A DNA stretch of 60,568 bases from a virus: the IMG/VR virus record IMGVR_UViG_3300030060_006589, positions 1 to 60,568 of that record; one strand, 5' to 3'. The notes beneath the pieces are model-generated. The model saw only the letters and a list, made by a program, of their open reading frames with translations. It had not been told where the DNA came from and did no database searches. The number at the start of each line of letters is the position of its first letter. The first letter of the stretch is position 1. A program made the translations under genes and the position numbers. Positions 32,310 through 39,382 of the stretch are shown here, in pieces.

Positions 32310-32576
32310 ATGAATAATGAGAACATTTACTGCGGAAGCGGTACAGAGAAAGTCTTCGATGAAGGAAGATCTCTTGTTAACTTTTCACTGGATCTAGCTA
32401 AGCTAAAGGATCATGTGTATGAGTATAATGGCAAGAAATATGTTAACCTTACTATTGGTGCCAACAGAGACGGTGCTAATGAGTACGGAAAAACTCACTA
32501 TGTTAAGATAAATACGTTTAAGCCAGAGCCTCAGTCTGAGTCGAAAGAGAAGAAAGAGGAAGCTTTACCGTTTTAA
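32310..32576 (+). CDS. SSB-like protein candidate (88 aa)
   Basis: The protein begins MNNENIYCGSGTEKVFDEGR, has a strand-rich middle with YVNLTIGANRDGANEYGKTH and ends with ESKEKKEEALPF. The acidic tail with a 'LPF' end parallels the DDIPF tip of single-stranded DNA-binding proteins. It lies in the replication module, between the DnaA-like gene and the helicase loader/primase genes. It may be a short single-strand binding protein. The sequence match outside the tail is not specific. Confidence 0.5.
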   Translation: MNNENIYCGSGTEKVFDEGRSLVNFSLDLAKLKDHVYEYNGKKYVNLTIGANRDGANEYGKTHYVKINTFKPEPQSESKEKKEEALPF

Positions 32577-32596
32577 CTTAACACTTATGGAGGGGG

Positions 32597-32622
32597 ATAT
32601 AGGGGTATGTCCCTCTCTATAT
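32597..32622 (+). other. Stem-loop after the SSB-like gene
   Basis: ATATAGGGG (32597-32605) and CCCTCTCTATAT (32611-32622) can pair as ATATAG/CTATAT with an inner GGG/CCC. Another pairing of GAGGG (32590-32594) with CCCTC (32611-32615) is possible. It is of the same G-rich class as other intergenic hairpins in this block. Confidence 0.45.
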
Positions 32623-32635
32623 AAAAAACTAAACT

Positions 32636-33136
32636 ATGTATTTAAAAATATCTGAACATACGTCTATTGATAGCAATTCTGTTGCTGGGTTTTCTTGCGA
32701 AGGAAGAATACTTTATATAATAAGAAAAAACCAAGACAAGCCTTTAGATATTATATATGATACAGAAGAAGAATGTAGTAAAATATTTCAAAACCTAAAT
32801 AATCATTTTAAAAGTAAAGATCTAGTCACACCACTATCATCAGTTACAAAAACAAAAGAGGACAGAGAAGTAAAATTAGCTATGTTTAAAGCCTTTTGGA
32901 ATCTGTATAACAAAAAGACTGGTATGCAGAAATGTCAGGATAAATTTCTTAAGTATGGGTTAGCTACAATGCAGACCATAATAGACGCTGTACCCACATA
33001 TGTAAAAGAAACTCCTGATCCAAAATTTAGAAAGCACCCACTTACTTGGTTGAATGGAGAATATTGGAAAGATGAAAAAGTAAAAGAGGAAGAGAAAAAG
33101 AAACAAGAATTTAATGTAAACGATTTATTTAAATGA
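32636..33136 (+). CDS. Helicase-loader-like replication protein (166 aa)
   Basis: The C-terminal half reads FKAFWNLYNKKTGMQKCQDK, then FLKYGLATMQTIIDAVPTYV and FRKHPLTWLNGEYWKDE. The pattern 'F..FW..Y.KK.....C...F......I...V..Y........HP.TWLN...W.DE' is typical of phage replication/helicase-loader proteins that precede DnaB-type or T7-type helicases. The N-terminal 65 residues are a separate small strand-rich region. It overlaps the primase-helicase gene by four bases (ATGA). It should load the helicase encoded next. Confidence 0.65.
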   Translation: MYLKISEHTSIDSNSVAGFSCEGRILYIIRKNQDKPLDIIYDTEEECSKIFQNLNNHFKSKDLVTPLSSVTKTKEDREVKLAMFKAFWNLYNKKTGMQKCQDKFLKYGLATMQTIIDAVPTYVKETPDPKFRKHPLTWLNGEYWKDEKVKEEEKKKQEFNVNDLFK

Positions 33137-34923
33137 GCCTAAATAATGATAGAATACGTATTAATAAAACACAAGGGGAGGTAAGACATATATGTTATAA
33201 TTGTTCTGGAGATCGCAAGAAATCTAATGAGAAATGTCTAGCTATAAATGCGGAAACTGGAGCGTACTTGTGTCATCACTGCGGAGACAGTGGTATTATT
33301 AATCAATATAAAACATACGAAAAACGAAAGGATATAGAATATTCTAGACCTGAAATGCACAATTCTACTGGATTGTCAGATGAGATGGTAGACTGGTTTA
33401 GATCAAGAGGTATATCTCAAAAGGTTTTAGTTAAGAATAAAATAACACAAAAAAAGGAATATATGCCACAAGTGTCTTCAAATAGAAACGTAATATGCTT
33501 TAATTACTTTAGGGATGGAGAACTTGTGAATGTAAAATACAGGGACGGAGAAAAGAATTTTAAGCAACATAAAGACGCTGAGAAAATATTCTACGGTCTA
33601 GATGATATAAAAGATCACAAGGATGTATATATAGTAGAAGGAGAAATGGATAAGCTATCTTTAAACGAAATAGGAATAGAGAACTGTGTATCTGTACCTG
33701 ATGGGGCACCTAATCCTGGTACTAAAAACTATGATAATAAATTCTCTTATCTAGATAACTGCTGGGAATATTTTCAAAATATGGAGAAGATATATATATG
33801 TTCAGATAATGATGCAAACGGAAGAGTTTTGCTAGAAGAACTTAGCAGAAGAATAGGAAGAGAAAGATGTTTTATAGTTAAGTTTCCTGATGAAATAAAA
33901 GATGCTAATCAAATGCTTGTAGATCAAGGTGTATTAGCTTTAGAAAAAATATTAAAAGACGCTGAACCGTATCCAGTAGATGGTATTTTTACTGTTAAGT
34001 CTGAGCAAGACTACATGATAGATGTATTCAACAACGGTAAAAAGAAAGGACTAACTACAGGATATCAAGTATTAGACAATCACTATACCCTCAGAACTTC
34101 AGAACTAGATGTGTGGACAGGTATTCCAGGCTCAGGTAAAACAATGATGGCTATGCAGATAATGCTAAATGCCTCTGTTTTATATGGGTGGAAGTGGGGA
34201 ATATTTTCTCCAGAAAACTACCCAGTGGGGGACCTGTTCGACACTCTAGCTGAAATGTATATAGGCAACACATCTGATGTAGATGTAAATGATAGAATGA
34301 GTATATATGAATACGAGAAAGCTATAGAATTTTTAAACGATCATTTCTTTGCTATATATCCTGAAGATGATTTTAGTCTTGATAATATATTGTCTAAATT
34401 TAAACATTTAGTGTTAAGACACGGTATAAAAGGTTGTTTACTGGACCCATTTAATCAGCTGGATCATAAGTTTGCTGGTAAAGATGAAACAACATACATA
34501 GGTGAATGCCTTACTCAGATAAGAAGGTTTGAGCAGGTTAATGATCTTAAGTTTATTATTATAGCACACCCAAGAAAGATGGACAGAGATGATCAAGGTG
34601 GTTATAAAAAACCTACAGCGTATGACATTAGTGGTAGTCAGAACTGGTTTAATAAAGCGGACAATGTTATATGTATACATAGAGATGATGCTATGGATAT
34701 AAACAATACTTCAGTAGCCTTTAGTGTGCAAAAAGTTAAGTTTCAAAAGCTTGTGGGTGTTCCAGGAGAAGAGTCTTTAAAATATGATAGAAGGTCTGGT
34801 AGATATTTAGATCACCAAATGAGTTGCCCGCTAGATGGTGTTAGCCAAACACATAGTTTATGGAGGGAGAAAACTACATACTCACCAGAACAGGAATGGA
34901 TAACTAGAAAAGATTTAGAATGA
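33133..34923 (+). CDS. T7 gp4-like primase-helicase
   Basis: The 596-residue protein has an N-terminal zinc site CYNC (21-24) and CHHC (47-50). A TOPRIM region follows with DVYIVEGEMDKLSLNEIG (about 164-181) and YICSDNDANGR (about 221-231). The helicase part has Walker A GIPGSGKT at about 330-337, Walker B-like GCLLDPFNQLDH at about 434-445 and an IIAHPRKMD motif at about 476-484. This is the bifunctional gp4 layout. It unwinds and primes at the phage fork. No phage DNA polymerase is seen beside it, so host polymerase is probably used. Confidence 0.9.
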   Translation: MSLNNDRIRINKTQGEVRHICYNCSGDRKKSNEKCLAINAETGAYLCHHCGDSGIINQYKTYEKRKDIEYSRPEMHNSTGLSDEMVDWFRSRGISQKVLVKNKITQKKEYMPQVSSNRNVICFNYFRDGELVNVKYRDGEKNFKQHKDAEKIFYGLDDIKDHKDVYIVEGEMDKLSLNEIGIENCVSVPDGAPNPGTKNYDNKFSYLDNCWEYFQNMEKIYICSDNDANGRVLLEELSRRIGRERCFIVKFPDEIKDANQMLVDQGVLALEKILKDAEPYPVDGIFTVKSEQDYMIDVFNNGKKKGLTTGYQVLDNHYTLRTSELDVWTGIPGSGKTMMAMQIMLNASVLYGWKWGIFSPENYPVGDLFDTLAEMYIGNTSDVDVNDRMSIYEYEKAIEFLNDHFFAIYPEDDFSLDNILSKFKHLVLRHGIKGCLLDPFNQLDHKFAGKDETTYIGECLTQIRRFEQVNDLKFIIIAHPRKMDRDDQGGYKKPTAYDISGSQNWFNKADNVICIHRDDAMDINNTSVAFSVQKVKFQKLVGVPGEESLKYDRRSGRYLDHQMSCPLDGVSQTHSLWREKTTYSPEQEWITRKDLE

Positions 34924-35192
34924 GAAAACAGATATACGTATTAACTATTGAGTGTTCTTACCAGAATGTAAATAAAAATAAGGTAGGGAAAAAGGTGGTA
35001 AGTAAAAATATAAACCATATAACTATACATAATGTTTTTACAGAAAATACCATTGAAGGCTTGCAAAATTGTGAGAGATCTATGAAGAAAATAGAACGTG
35101 AAATAAAGAAAAGAAACAAAAAAGAAGTAAAAATAAAAGTAGATAAAATTTTAGACTCACTGCCAGTTGGTATGAGTAACGATATATATTAA
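34920..35192 (+). CDS. Small basic protein in the replication block (90 aa)
   Basis: The protein begins MRKQIYVLTIECSYQNVNKN and is a strand-rich N-terminus followed by a very basic helix (KKIEREIKKRNKKEVKIKVD). Its start overlaps the primase-helicase stop by four bases. The basic helix suggests nucleic-acid or protein contact. No family is recognised. Confidence 0.5.
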   Translation: MRKQIYVLTIECSYQNVNKNKVGKKVVSKNINHITIHNVFTENTIEGLQNCERSMKKIEREIKKRNKKEVKIKVDKILDSLPVGMSNDIY

Positions 35193-35207
35193 CCAAAATT
35201 ACTAATT

Positions 35208-35627
35208 ATGAAGAAGATATTTTTTATTGCGTTGATGCTGACGGGTCAGCTATTCGCACAAATTGAAAGTGGTTTATATTACTCTGAAGATGTATATATG
35301 TCTGACGTTGATGATTTTATGCCCTATAACACTGTAAAAATAGAACCAACTCAATATTTAGATATAACAAATGACGGTATAAGAATATTTCCCCAAAACA
35401 CTTTTGGAGTGTATCACGCATGGAAACATATAGGAATGTTCGCTGGCTATGACACATATATATTAACCAATAACACAAAAGTCTGTCATGTGCCAGAAGA
35501 GAGTATTATATACTATTTTTATGAATATGAATATGATCACTTTGAGTTTAAAAGACTTATAGAATTTCGTAACGTAACACGAATCTCAGACTCCGTAAGT
35601 GGTAATTATTTAATGGAACTAGAATGA
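35208..35627 (+). CDS. Secreted/periplasmic protein of unknown role (139 aa)
   Basis: The protein begins with a classic signal peptide: MKKIFFIALMLTGQLFAQIE, with probable cleavage after A17 (LFA/Q). The mature part is acidic and aromatic, with VYMSDVDDFMPYNTVKIEPT and then IIYYFYEYEYDHFEFKRLIE. Only one cysteine remains after cleavage. It would reach the periplasm early in infection. A role in superinfection exclusion or envelope modification is a guess. The stop overlaps the next gene by four bases. Confidence 0.6.
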   Translation: MKKIFFIALMLTGQLFAQIESGLYYSEDVYMSDVDDFMPYNTVKIEPTQYLDITNDGIRIFPQNTFGVYHAWKHIGMFAGYDTYILTNNTKVCHVPEESIIYYFYEYEYDHFEFKRLIEFRNVTRISDSVSGNYLMELE

Positions 35628-36160
35628 AAAGAAAAAGAAAATATAATAAAAAAGTAAGGAATGCTACAGCCACCACATTTAATGGCGTTAAATTTAAATC
35701 AAAGTTAGAGAAGTTTACATACCAATGCCTTAAGGTGGCTGGCATACCTTTTAAGTACGAAGAAGATAGGTTTATTTTAATAGACAAGTTTATATATGAA
35801 GGAGAATGTATTGAGAAAAAGAAAAGCAAAGGAAAGAATGTGTTTGTAAGATCCTCTGAAAACATATCTCAAGCCACTTATCTTCCTGACTTTACCAATC
35901 TTGAGCAAGGATGGATCATAGAATGTAAAGGTTTAAGAACAGAGGCGTTTAATCTTAGATGGAAATTATTTAAAAACATGCTTGCAAAAGAGAAAAAAAG
36001 TTACGATCTTTACATGCCAGGGACACAGAAACAAATAATGGAGGTTGTTGAAAAACTTAAGTTAAAAAACAATGATTTCAAAGGAAGACAAAGCAAGGTC
36101 GGACAAAAAAATAAGAAGAGAGTCCCAGTTGGAAGCAGAAAAAAACGGAATGGATCTTAG
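35624..36160 (+). CDS. DUF1064-type PD-(D/E)XK endonuclease
   Basis: The 178-residue protein starts with a basic tract, then FNGVKFKSKLEKFTYQCLKV, AGIPFKYEEDRFILI, SQATYLPDFTNLEQGWIIEC and KGLRTEAFNLRWKLF. The 'F.SKlE...Y..L...gi.F.YE ... YlPDF.......iECKG....' set is the PD-(D/E)XK core of DUF1064-like phage nucleases, with metal site D in PDF, E in IECKG and K. It may resolve recombination junctions or process DNA ends. The basic C-terminal 35 residues may bind DNA. Confidence 0.75.
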   Translation: MKRKRKYNKKVRNATATTFNGVKFKSKLEKFTYQCLKVAGIPFKYEEDRFILIDKFIYEGECIEKKKSKGKNVFVRSSENISQATYLPDFTNLEQGWIIECKGLRTEAFNLRWKLFKNMLAKEKKSYDLYMPGTQKQIMEVVEKLKLKNNDFKGRQSKVGQKNKKRVPVGSRKKRNGS

Positions 36161-36227
36161 ATCTAAACCGTATAAGAATAAAAAGAAATATACAAGAAAG
36201 AATAAACATGTTAAAGACAGTTTTTAA
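36072..36227 (+). CDS. Overlapping small basic protein (51 aa)
   Basis: A 51-codon frame with MISKEDKARSDKKIRRESQL and a Lys-rich end (YKNKKKYTRKNKHVKDSF) overlaps the 3' end of the nuclease gene (about 89 bases) and the 5' end of the holin-like gene (about 20 bases). It is too short for routine calls. The charge balance and the fill of the gap suggest a real small gene. It could also be a chance frame in Lys-rich sequence. Confidence 0.45.
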   Translation: MISKEDKARSDKKIRRESQLEAEKNGMDLRSKPYKNKKKYTRKNKHVKDSF

Positions 36228-36609
36228 ATCACTATTAGGAGACGCTTCAAAGATTATTGATGAAGTTGTAACAACTAAAGAGGAGAAACTAACCTTAAAG
36301 TTACAGATGAAACAAATGATTGAGAACGCTAAAGCTAGTGCTCAAGAACAGGTAACTAGAAGATGGGAGGCTGATGCTAAAGCTGGATGGTTGCCAGCCA
36401 ATATTAGACCTTTGACTCTAGCTTTTTTAACTGTTATGCTGGTGGTTATGTCTTTCTTTGATGGTAATGTAGGGGAGTTTAAAATGAATCCAATGTACGG
36501 TCCAATTTATACCCAGCTCCTACTTGTAGTATACTCAGCGTACTTCGCTGGTAGATCAATCGAGAAAATAAAAAATAATAATAATAAAATTAAAGACAAT
36601 GGAAAATAA
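36208..36609 (+). CDS. Holin of the GTA-type three-TM class
   Basis: The 133-residue protein has a helical N-terminus with KLQMKQMIENAKASAQEQVT, then RRWEADAKAGWLPANIRPLT, the signature of GTA_holin_3TM (PF11351-like) holins. Hydrophobic segments follow at about residues 68-85 and 97-115 (LAFLTVMLVVMSFF and LLLVVYSAYFAG). The C-terminus is basic. It would make membrane lesions for the release of a lysin. It is in the early/replication block, unlike the second holin-like gene in the late block. Confidence 0.7.
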   Translation: MLKTVFKSLLGDASKIIDEVVTTKEEKLTLKLQMKQMIENAKASAQEQVTRRWEADAKAGWLPANIRPLTLAFLTVMLVVMSFFDGNVGEFKMNPMYGPIYTQLLLVVYSAYFAGRSIEKIKNNNNKIKDNGK

Positions 36610-36892
36610 AAAACTAGAAGAAAAAGAAATCAAAGAACTTCAGGAATTAAACGCTGAAAAAAATACACTAACTGTAAACTTCGGAAGATTAAAAACAGAC
36701 ATGATCTTAGTAGATGCTAAGATGAAAGAACTTATCAAGATGGAGGAAGATATGGTTGCTAAATTTAAAGGTAACGAAACCAAAGGTAAGAAGATGATGG
36801 AAAAAATGAATAAGAAGTATGGTGACGGAACAATTAATATAGACAACGGAACATTCACTCCGACAGCTAAAACAGAAGATGGGAAAAGCTAA
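36599..36892 (+). CDS. Small coiled-coil protein (97 aa)
   Basis: The protein begins MENKKLEEKEIKELQELNAE and is an unbroken charged helix to about residue 60, then a GDGTINIDNGTFTPT segment. It overlaps the holin gene by 11 bases. Small coiled proteins next to holins may be spanin-like or adaptor proteins, but no signal or membrane segment is present. The function is unknown. Confidence 0.5.
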   Translation: MENKKLEEKEIKELQELNAEKNTLTVNFGRLKTDMILVDAKMKELIKMEEDMVAKFKGNETKGKKMMEKMNKKYGDGTINIDNGTFTPTAKTEDGKS

Positions 36893-37025
36893 TGCTAGAA
36901 ATAAAGCTAAAAGAAAAAAGCTAACAGAATTAACAGCACTACATAAGAAAATGAACAAGTGCAAAGATGAGTCTGATAAGAATAGTATTCGGATGAAAAT
37001 TAATTCAATAAAGTCTAAGCTGTAA
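36879..37025 (+). CDS. Very small basic protein (48 aa)
   Basis: The 48-codon frame begins MGKANARNKAKRKKLTELTA and continues with LHKKMNKCKDESDKNSIR. It is strongly basic. It overlaps the previous gene by 14 bases and is the last gene of the rightward block. The next feature is a hairpin. It may bind nucleic acid. No family is recognised. Confidence 0.5.
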   Translation: MGKANARNKAKRKKLTELTALHKKMNKCKDESDKNSIRMKINSIKSKL

Positions 37026-37033
37026 ACAATAAA

Positions 37034-37050
37034 CCCATCGGAGAGATGGG
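37034..37050 (+). terminator. Hairpin at the end of the rightward block
   Basis: CCCATC (37034-37039) pairs with GATGGG (37045-37050) around a five-base loop, 8 bases after the last rightward stop. There is no T-run, so termination by it alone is doubtful. It could mark the transcript end or a processing site. Confidence 0.45.
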
Positions 37051-37153
37051 CTTATCGAAACTTAAAACTAAAACTATGTAAACACGAATGTGTAACACAC
37101 ACTCAATATACAAATATTTGTTCGGTTTTTCTAAATTTATTTAAGAAATTTTA

Positions 37154-37624
37154 TTAACAATCGTGATCGTAATAGGTTATAGTAACGTCTTCACCGTCTT
37201 TTATAGCTTGTGCTATCTCAGGATATATACGCATGTAAGCTCTTGTTGATGATCCTACAAAACCGTTCTTCTTGATTTGGTTATTTTCCTGGGAGTCCCC
37301 CACAAGTAAGCACCCAGCGGTGTCTTCATCAGTATTTCCACAATGAATAAGTATATACTCAAAACCAGGAACGTTAAGAACGTGAAGCATGCCAATATGA
37401 ATATCAGCAAAACGACCAGAATACTTTTTATGATACCCACCAACGGTTCTAAGACCAAGTTTATAGGTACCCGCAGGTATTCTAGTTTCTCCATATTCCT
37501 TAACGTCTCTTTGTTCATCCTCTAAAGTGTAGCATAAGAAGTTTCTCTTCTCGTCCTCTACAGAAAATAAAAGACCATTAGTAGAATCAGCTTCACTAGA
37601 GAACCTTATTACCTCAAGTTTCAT
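37154..37624 (-). CDS. DUF5675-family protein, lysis-associated candidate
   Basis: The 156-residue protein reads ETRIPAGTYKLGLRTVGGYH, followed by HKKYSGRF, HIGMLHVLNVPGFEYILIHC and GNTDEDTAGCLLVGD. This is the signature I recall for DUF5675, found next to lysis genes in many Bacteroidota phages and prophages. His and Cys in the 'ILIHCGNT...AGC' segment parallel L,D-transpeptidase-like catalytic clefts, though that is inference. It is the last gene of the leftward late block. Confidence 0.7.
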   Translation of the reverse strand: MKLEVIRFSSEADSTNGLLFSVEDEKRNFLCYTLEDEQRDVKEYGETRIPAGTYKLGLRTVGGYHKKYSGRFADIHIGMLHVLNVPGFEYILIHCGNTDEDTAGCLLVGDSQENNQIKKNGFVGSSTRAYMRIYPEIAQAIKDGEDVTITYYDHDC

Positions 37625-38038
37625 TTACGCAGATATGAATAACATATACTCTATAGTCATAGTAGTTGATACGCTTGGTTGAATTTTGATATCGTTTGTA
37701 TCAGCAGTAGCACCCCAAGGTATAAACATCCAGTCTCCAGCGTATAGTCTACCTATACCCTCAGAATTAATTTCAACAGTTACATATTCTGATCTAGTTG
37801 TAGAACAGTTTTTAATATAAACTTTGTGAGCTTTATTAGCTCCATAAGTTGTAGATGGTGTACCATCAAAAAGTACATATTGAGAAGCAGAAGTAGTTGT
37901 TTTTCTAGATAATCCTTCAGTTTGAGTAATACCTGTTGTTGTTCCAGCATCATACAAAGTAGCTGTCGTAGTTAAACTCAAAGAATCTGTTAATAGATCA
38001 CTAGACGATAACGTAATTTGTGCAGTTGTTGTTGCCAT
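37625..38038 (-). CDS. Small beta-rich virion protein candidate (137 aa)
   Basis: The protein begins MATTTAQITLSSSDLLTDSL and is Thr/Ser-rich with few charged residues, including a RLYAGDWMFIPWGA strand. Proteins like this are common in marine phage structural clusters, as surface or fibre-associated parts. It abuts the DUF5675 gene by one base. It has its own promoter upstream. No specific family is recognised. Confidence 0.5.
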   Translation of the reverse strand: MATTTAQITLSSSDLLTDSLSLTTTATLYDAGTTTGITQTEGLSRKTTTSASQYVLFDGTPSTTYGANKAHKVYIKNCSTTRSEYVTVEINSEGIGRLYAGDWMFIPWGATADTNDIKIQPSVSTTMTIEYMLFISA

Positions 38039-38073
38039 TTATTTTTATTTTAAATTGTTAACTAATTTTTTAC

Positions 38074-38105
38074 CAAATATAATCATTTTATATCTCAAAA
38101 CCAAA
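38074..38105 (-). promoter_or_regulatory. Promoter for the 137-aa and lysis-type genes
   Basis: On the minus strand TTTG (plus-strand CAAA 38102-38105) and TATATTTG (plus-strand CAAATATA 38074-38081) are 20 bases apart, an exact consensus. The ATG at 38038 is 35 bases beyond. The -33 box lies inside the end of the preceding small gene. Confidence 0.65.
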
Positions 38106-38270
38106 GTTAAGGATCATAAATCTAAATCTTTTGCAGCTACCTTTTTTGTTCTCGCAAACTAAGCAGGGGCAAAACATTAACTCAAATACAGTAAGTGTAC
38201 TTATTCTGAATGTTAATTCGTATTTATCTTTTTTATTTCCTGATGTCCAGGAGTTAATCCAATTAATCAT
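38088..38270 (-). CDS. Small Cys-containing protein (60 aa)
   Basis: The protein begins MINWINSWTSGNKKDKYELT and contains a CPCLVC cluster and a basic end with KGSCKRFRFMIL. It is 22 bases after the thermonuclease gene, filling the gap before the promoter. The Cys set could bind metal. No family is recognised, and a chance frame cannot be ruled out. Confidence 0.45.
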   Translation of the reverse strand: MINWINSWTSGNKKDKYELTFRISTLTVFELMFCPCLVCENKKGSCKRFRFMILNFGFEI

Positions 38271-38291
38271 ATTATTTGTTTTTAATTATTA

Positions 38292-38708
38292 CTAGTCTCC
38301 AAAAGGAACGTCTTCATTCAAATCAGATGCCTCTTGTTCTACCTTTTTTTTAACCTTTTTACCACCATTGTACTCAACAGCGTGACCTTCACTAACTAAT
38401 GTTTCATTAACATTAATGGGTAAATCTAAGTTGTCAGGATATACAGTTAGAACCCCTAATACCCTACCATATTTACCAACCTCTTTACTTTCTACAACTA
38501 AACTACCTTGATCTAAAATCTCATTCAATCTATACTTTGCTGCCAAACCTCTTTTCTTTTCTTCTAAGTCTCTAGTTCTAGACTCTGGAGTATCTATCCC
38601 CGCTAATCTAACTCTTTTATGAACAGTGATATCAAAACCTAGATCTATATTAACATCTATGGTGTCTCCATCGACCACCCTGTCTAATTTTGCTTTATAA
38701 GTATACAT
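38292..38708 (-). CDS. Thermonuclease (SNase-like) without signal peptide
   Basis: The start is set at the ATG at 38708 (MYTYKAKLDRVVDGDTIDVN). The longer reading starts at a TTG and overlaps the preceding gene. The SNase motifs are visible: VVDGDTIDV (Asp), RVRLAGIDTPESR (Arg and Glu of the active site) and KYGRVLGVL (second Arg). It should be a Ca2+-dependent nuclease. With no signal peptide it would act in the cytoplasm, probably on host DNA or RNA. It lies between the exported thioredoxin-like gene and small proteins in the late block. Confidence 0.8.
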   Translation of the reverse strand: MYTYKAKLDRVVDGDTIDVNIDLGFDITVHKRVRLAGIDTPESRTRDLEEKKRGLAAKYRLNEILDQGSLVVESKEVGKYGRVLGVLTVYPDNLDLPINVNETLVSEGHAVEYNGGKKVKKKVEQEASDLNEDVPFGD

Positions 38709-38709
38709 A

Positions 38710-39102
38710 TTAGTTGAATTTTGCAAGCATAATATTGTCTATGCTTTTTTGAACTTTCTTTTTGTCAGCGTCTAATTGAAACATTATATTGGCTTTGAAC
38801 CTTTCCTTTTCATCACCGCTTTCAAATATTATGACTGTGGGTATGCAAGTTATATTATACTCCTTCTGAAGATTAGGATACTTACCTATATCAACTCTGT
38901 ACTTTGAGCAGTCACTTAAACTAGATAGATCCGCAAACTCATTAGAAGAGTTCCAGTCTACCCAAAATTCTACAGCTACAATGTCTTTAGCTATTTTATC
39001 ATTAAAGTTGTCAGAATTTATAAACTCTTGACCTGAAGCTTTAGAGCCAATAATAAGGACTAATATAAATATTAGTAATAATTTTAAATCCATATATTTC
39101 AT
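38710..39102 (-). CDS. Exported thioredoxin-fold protein without CxxC
   Basis: The protein begins with a basic/hydrophobic signal (MKYMDLKLLLIFILVLIIGS) and probable cleavage near ASG/Q. The mature part is thioredoxin-like, with VAVEFWVDWNSSNEFADLSS, then SDCSKYRVDIGKYPNLQKEY and NITCIPTVIIFESGDEKERF. It has the cis-Pro 'IPT' site and the strand order of thioredoxin, but the usual WCxxC is WVDWNSS. Two other Cys (SDC, ITC) remain. A redox role is therefore doubtful; a binding or chaperone role in the periplasm is likelier. It overlaps the upstream gene by four bases. Confidence 0.65.
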   Translation of the reverse strand: MKYMDLKLLLIFILVLIIGSKASGQEFINSDNFNDKIAKDIVAVEFWVDWNSSNEFADLSSLSDCSKYRVDIGKYPNLQKEYNITCIPTVIIFESGDEKERFKANIMFQLDADKKKVQKSIDNIMLAKFN

Positions 39103-39380
39103 TGTAGTCTATCTATTTTATCTCTAAGGTACTTCATGTCCTCTTTTATTTCTTTAACATCTTCCTGAGTTGAATAAATTGAGGCTCTTATATTTTCGTC
39201 CTTCATTTTGAACTCCATTTGAGTAACCTCTGGATCAGGTGGAACAGGTAGAAGTTTAGCTTCTTCAATATCAGCTTGTAGTGTAAACCACATACCAACT
39301 AATGTAGCTATTAAAAATCCTATACCGCCTAATGTTTTTAGACTAACCTCAAATTTAGAATCTTCAGATATTTCTTTCAT
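39099..39380 (-). CDS. Single-TM, coiled-coil lysis-type protein (93 aa)
   Basis: The protein has a short cytoplasmic start, one membrane segment (TLGGIGFLIATLVGMWFTL) at about 16-34, a Pro-rich EAKLLPVPPDPEVT linker and then a coiled coil to the end with DVKEIKEDMKYLRDKIDRLQ. The layout suits an i-spanin or a holin accessory. The proximity of a holin-like gene 0.6 kb upstream agrees. No sequence family is recognised with certainty. Confidence 0.55.
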   Translation of the reverse strand: MKEISEDSKFEVSLKTLGGIGFLIATLVGMWFTLQADIEEAKLLPVPPDPEVTQMEFKMKDENIRASIYSTQEDVKEIKEDMKYLRDKIDRLQ

Positions 39381-39382
39381 GA

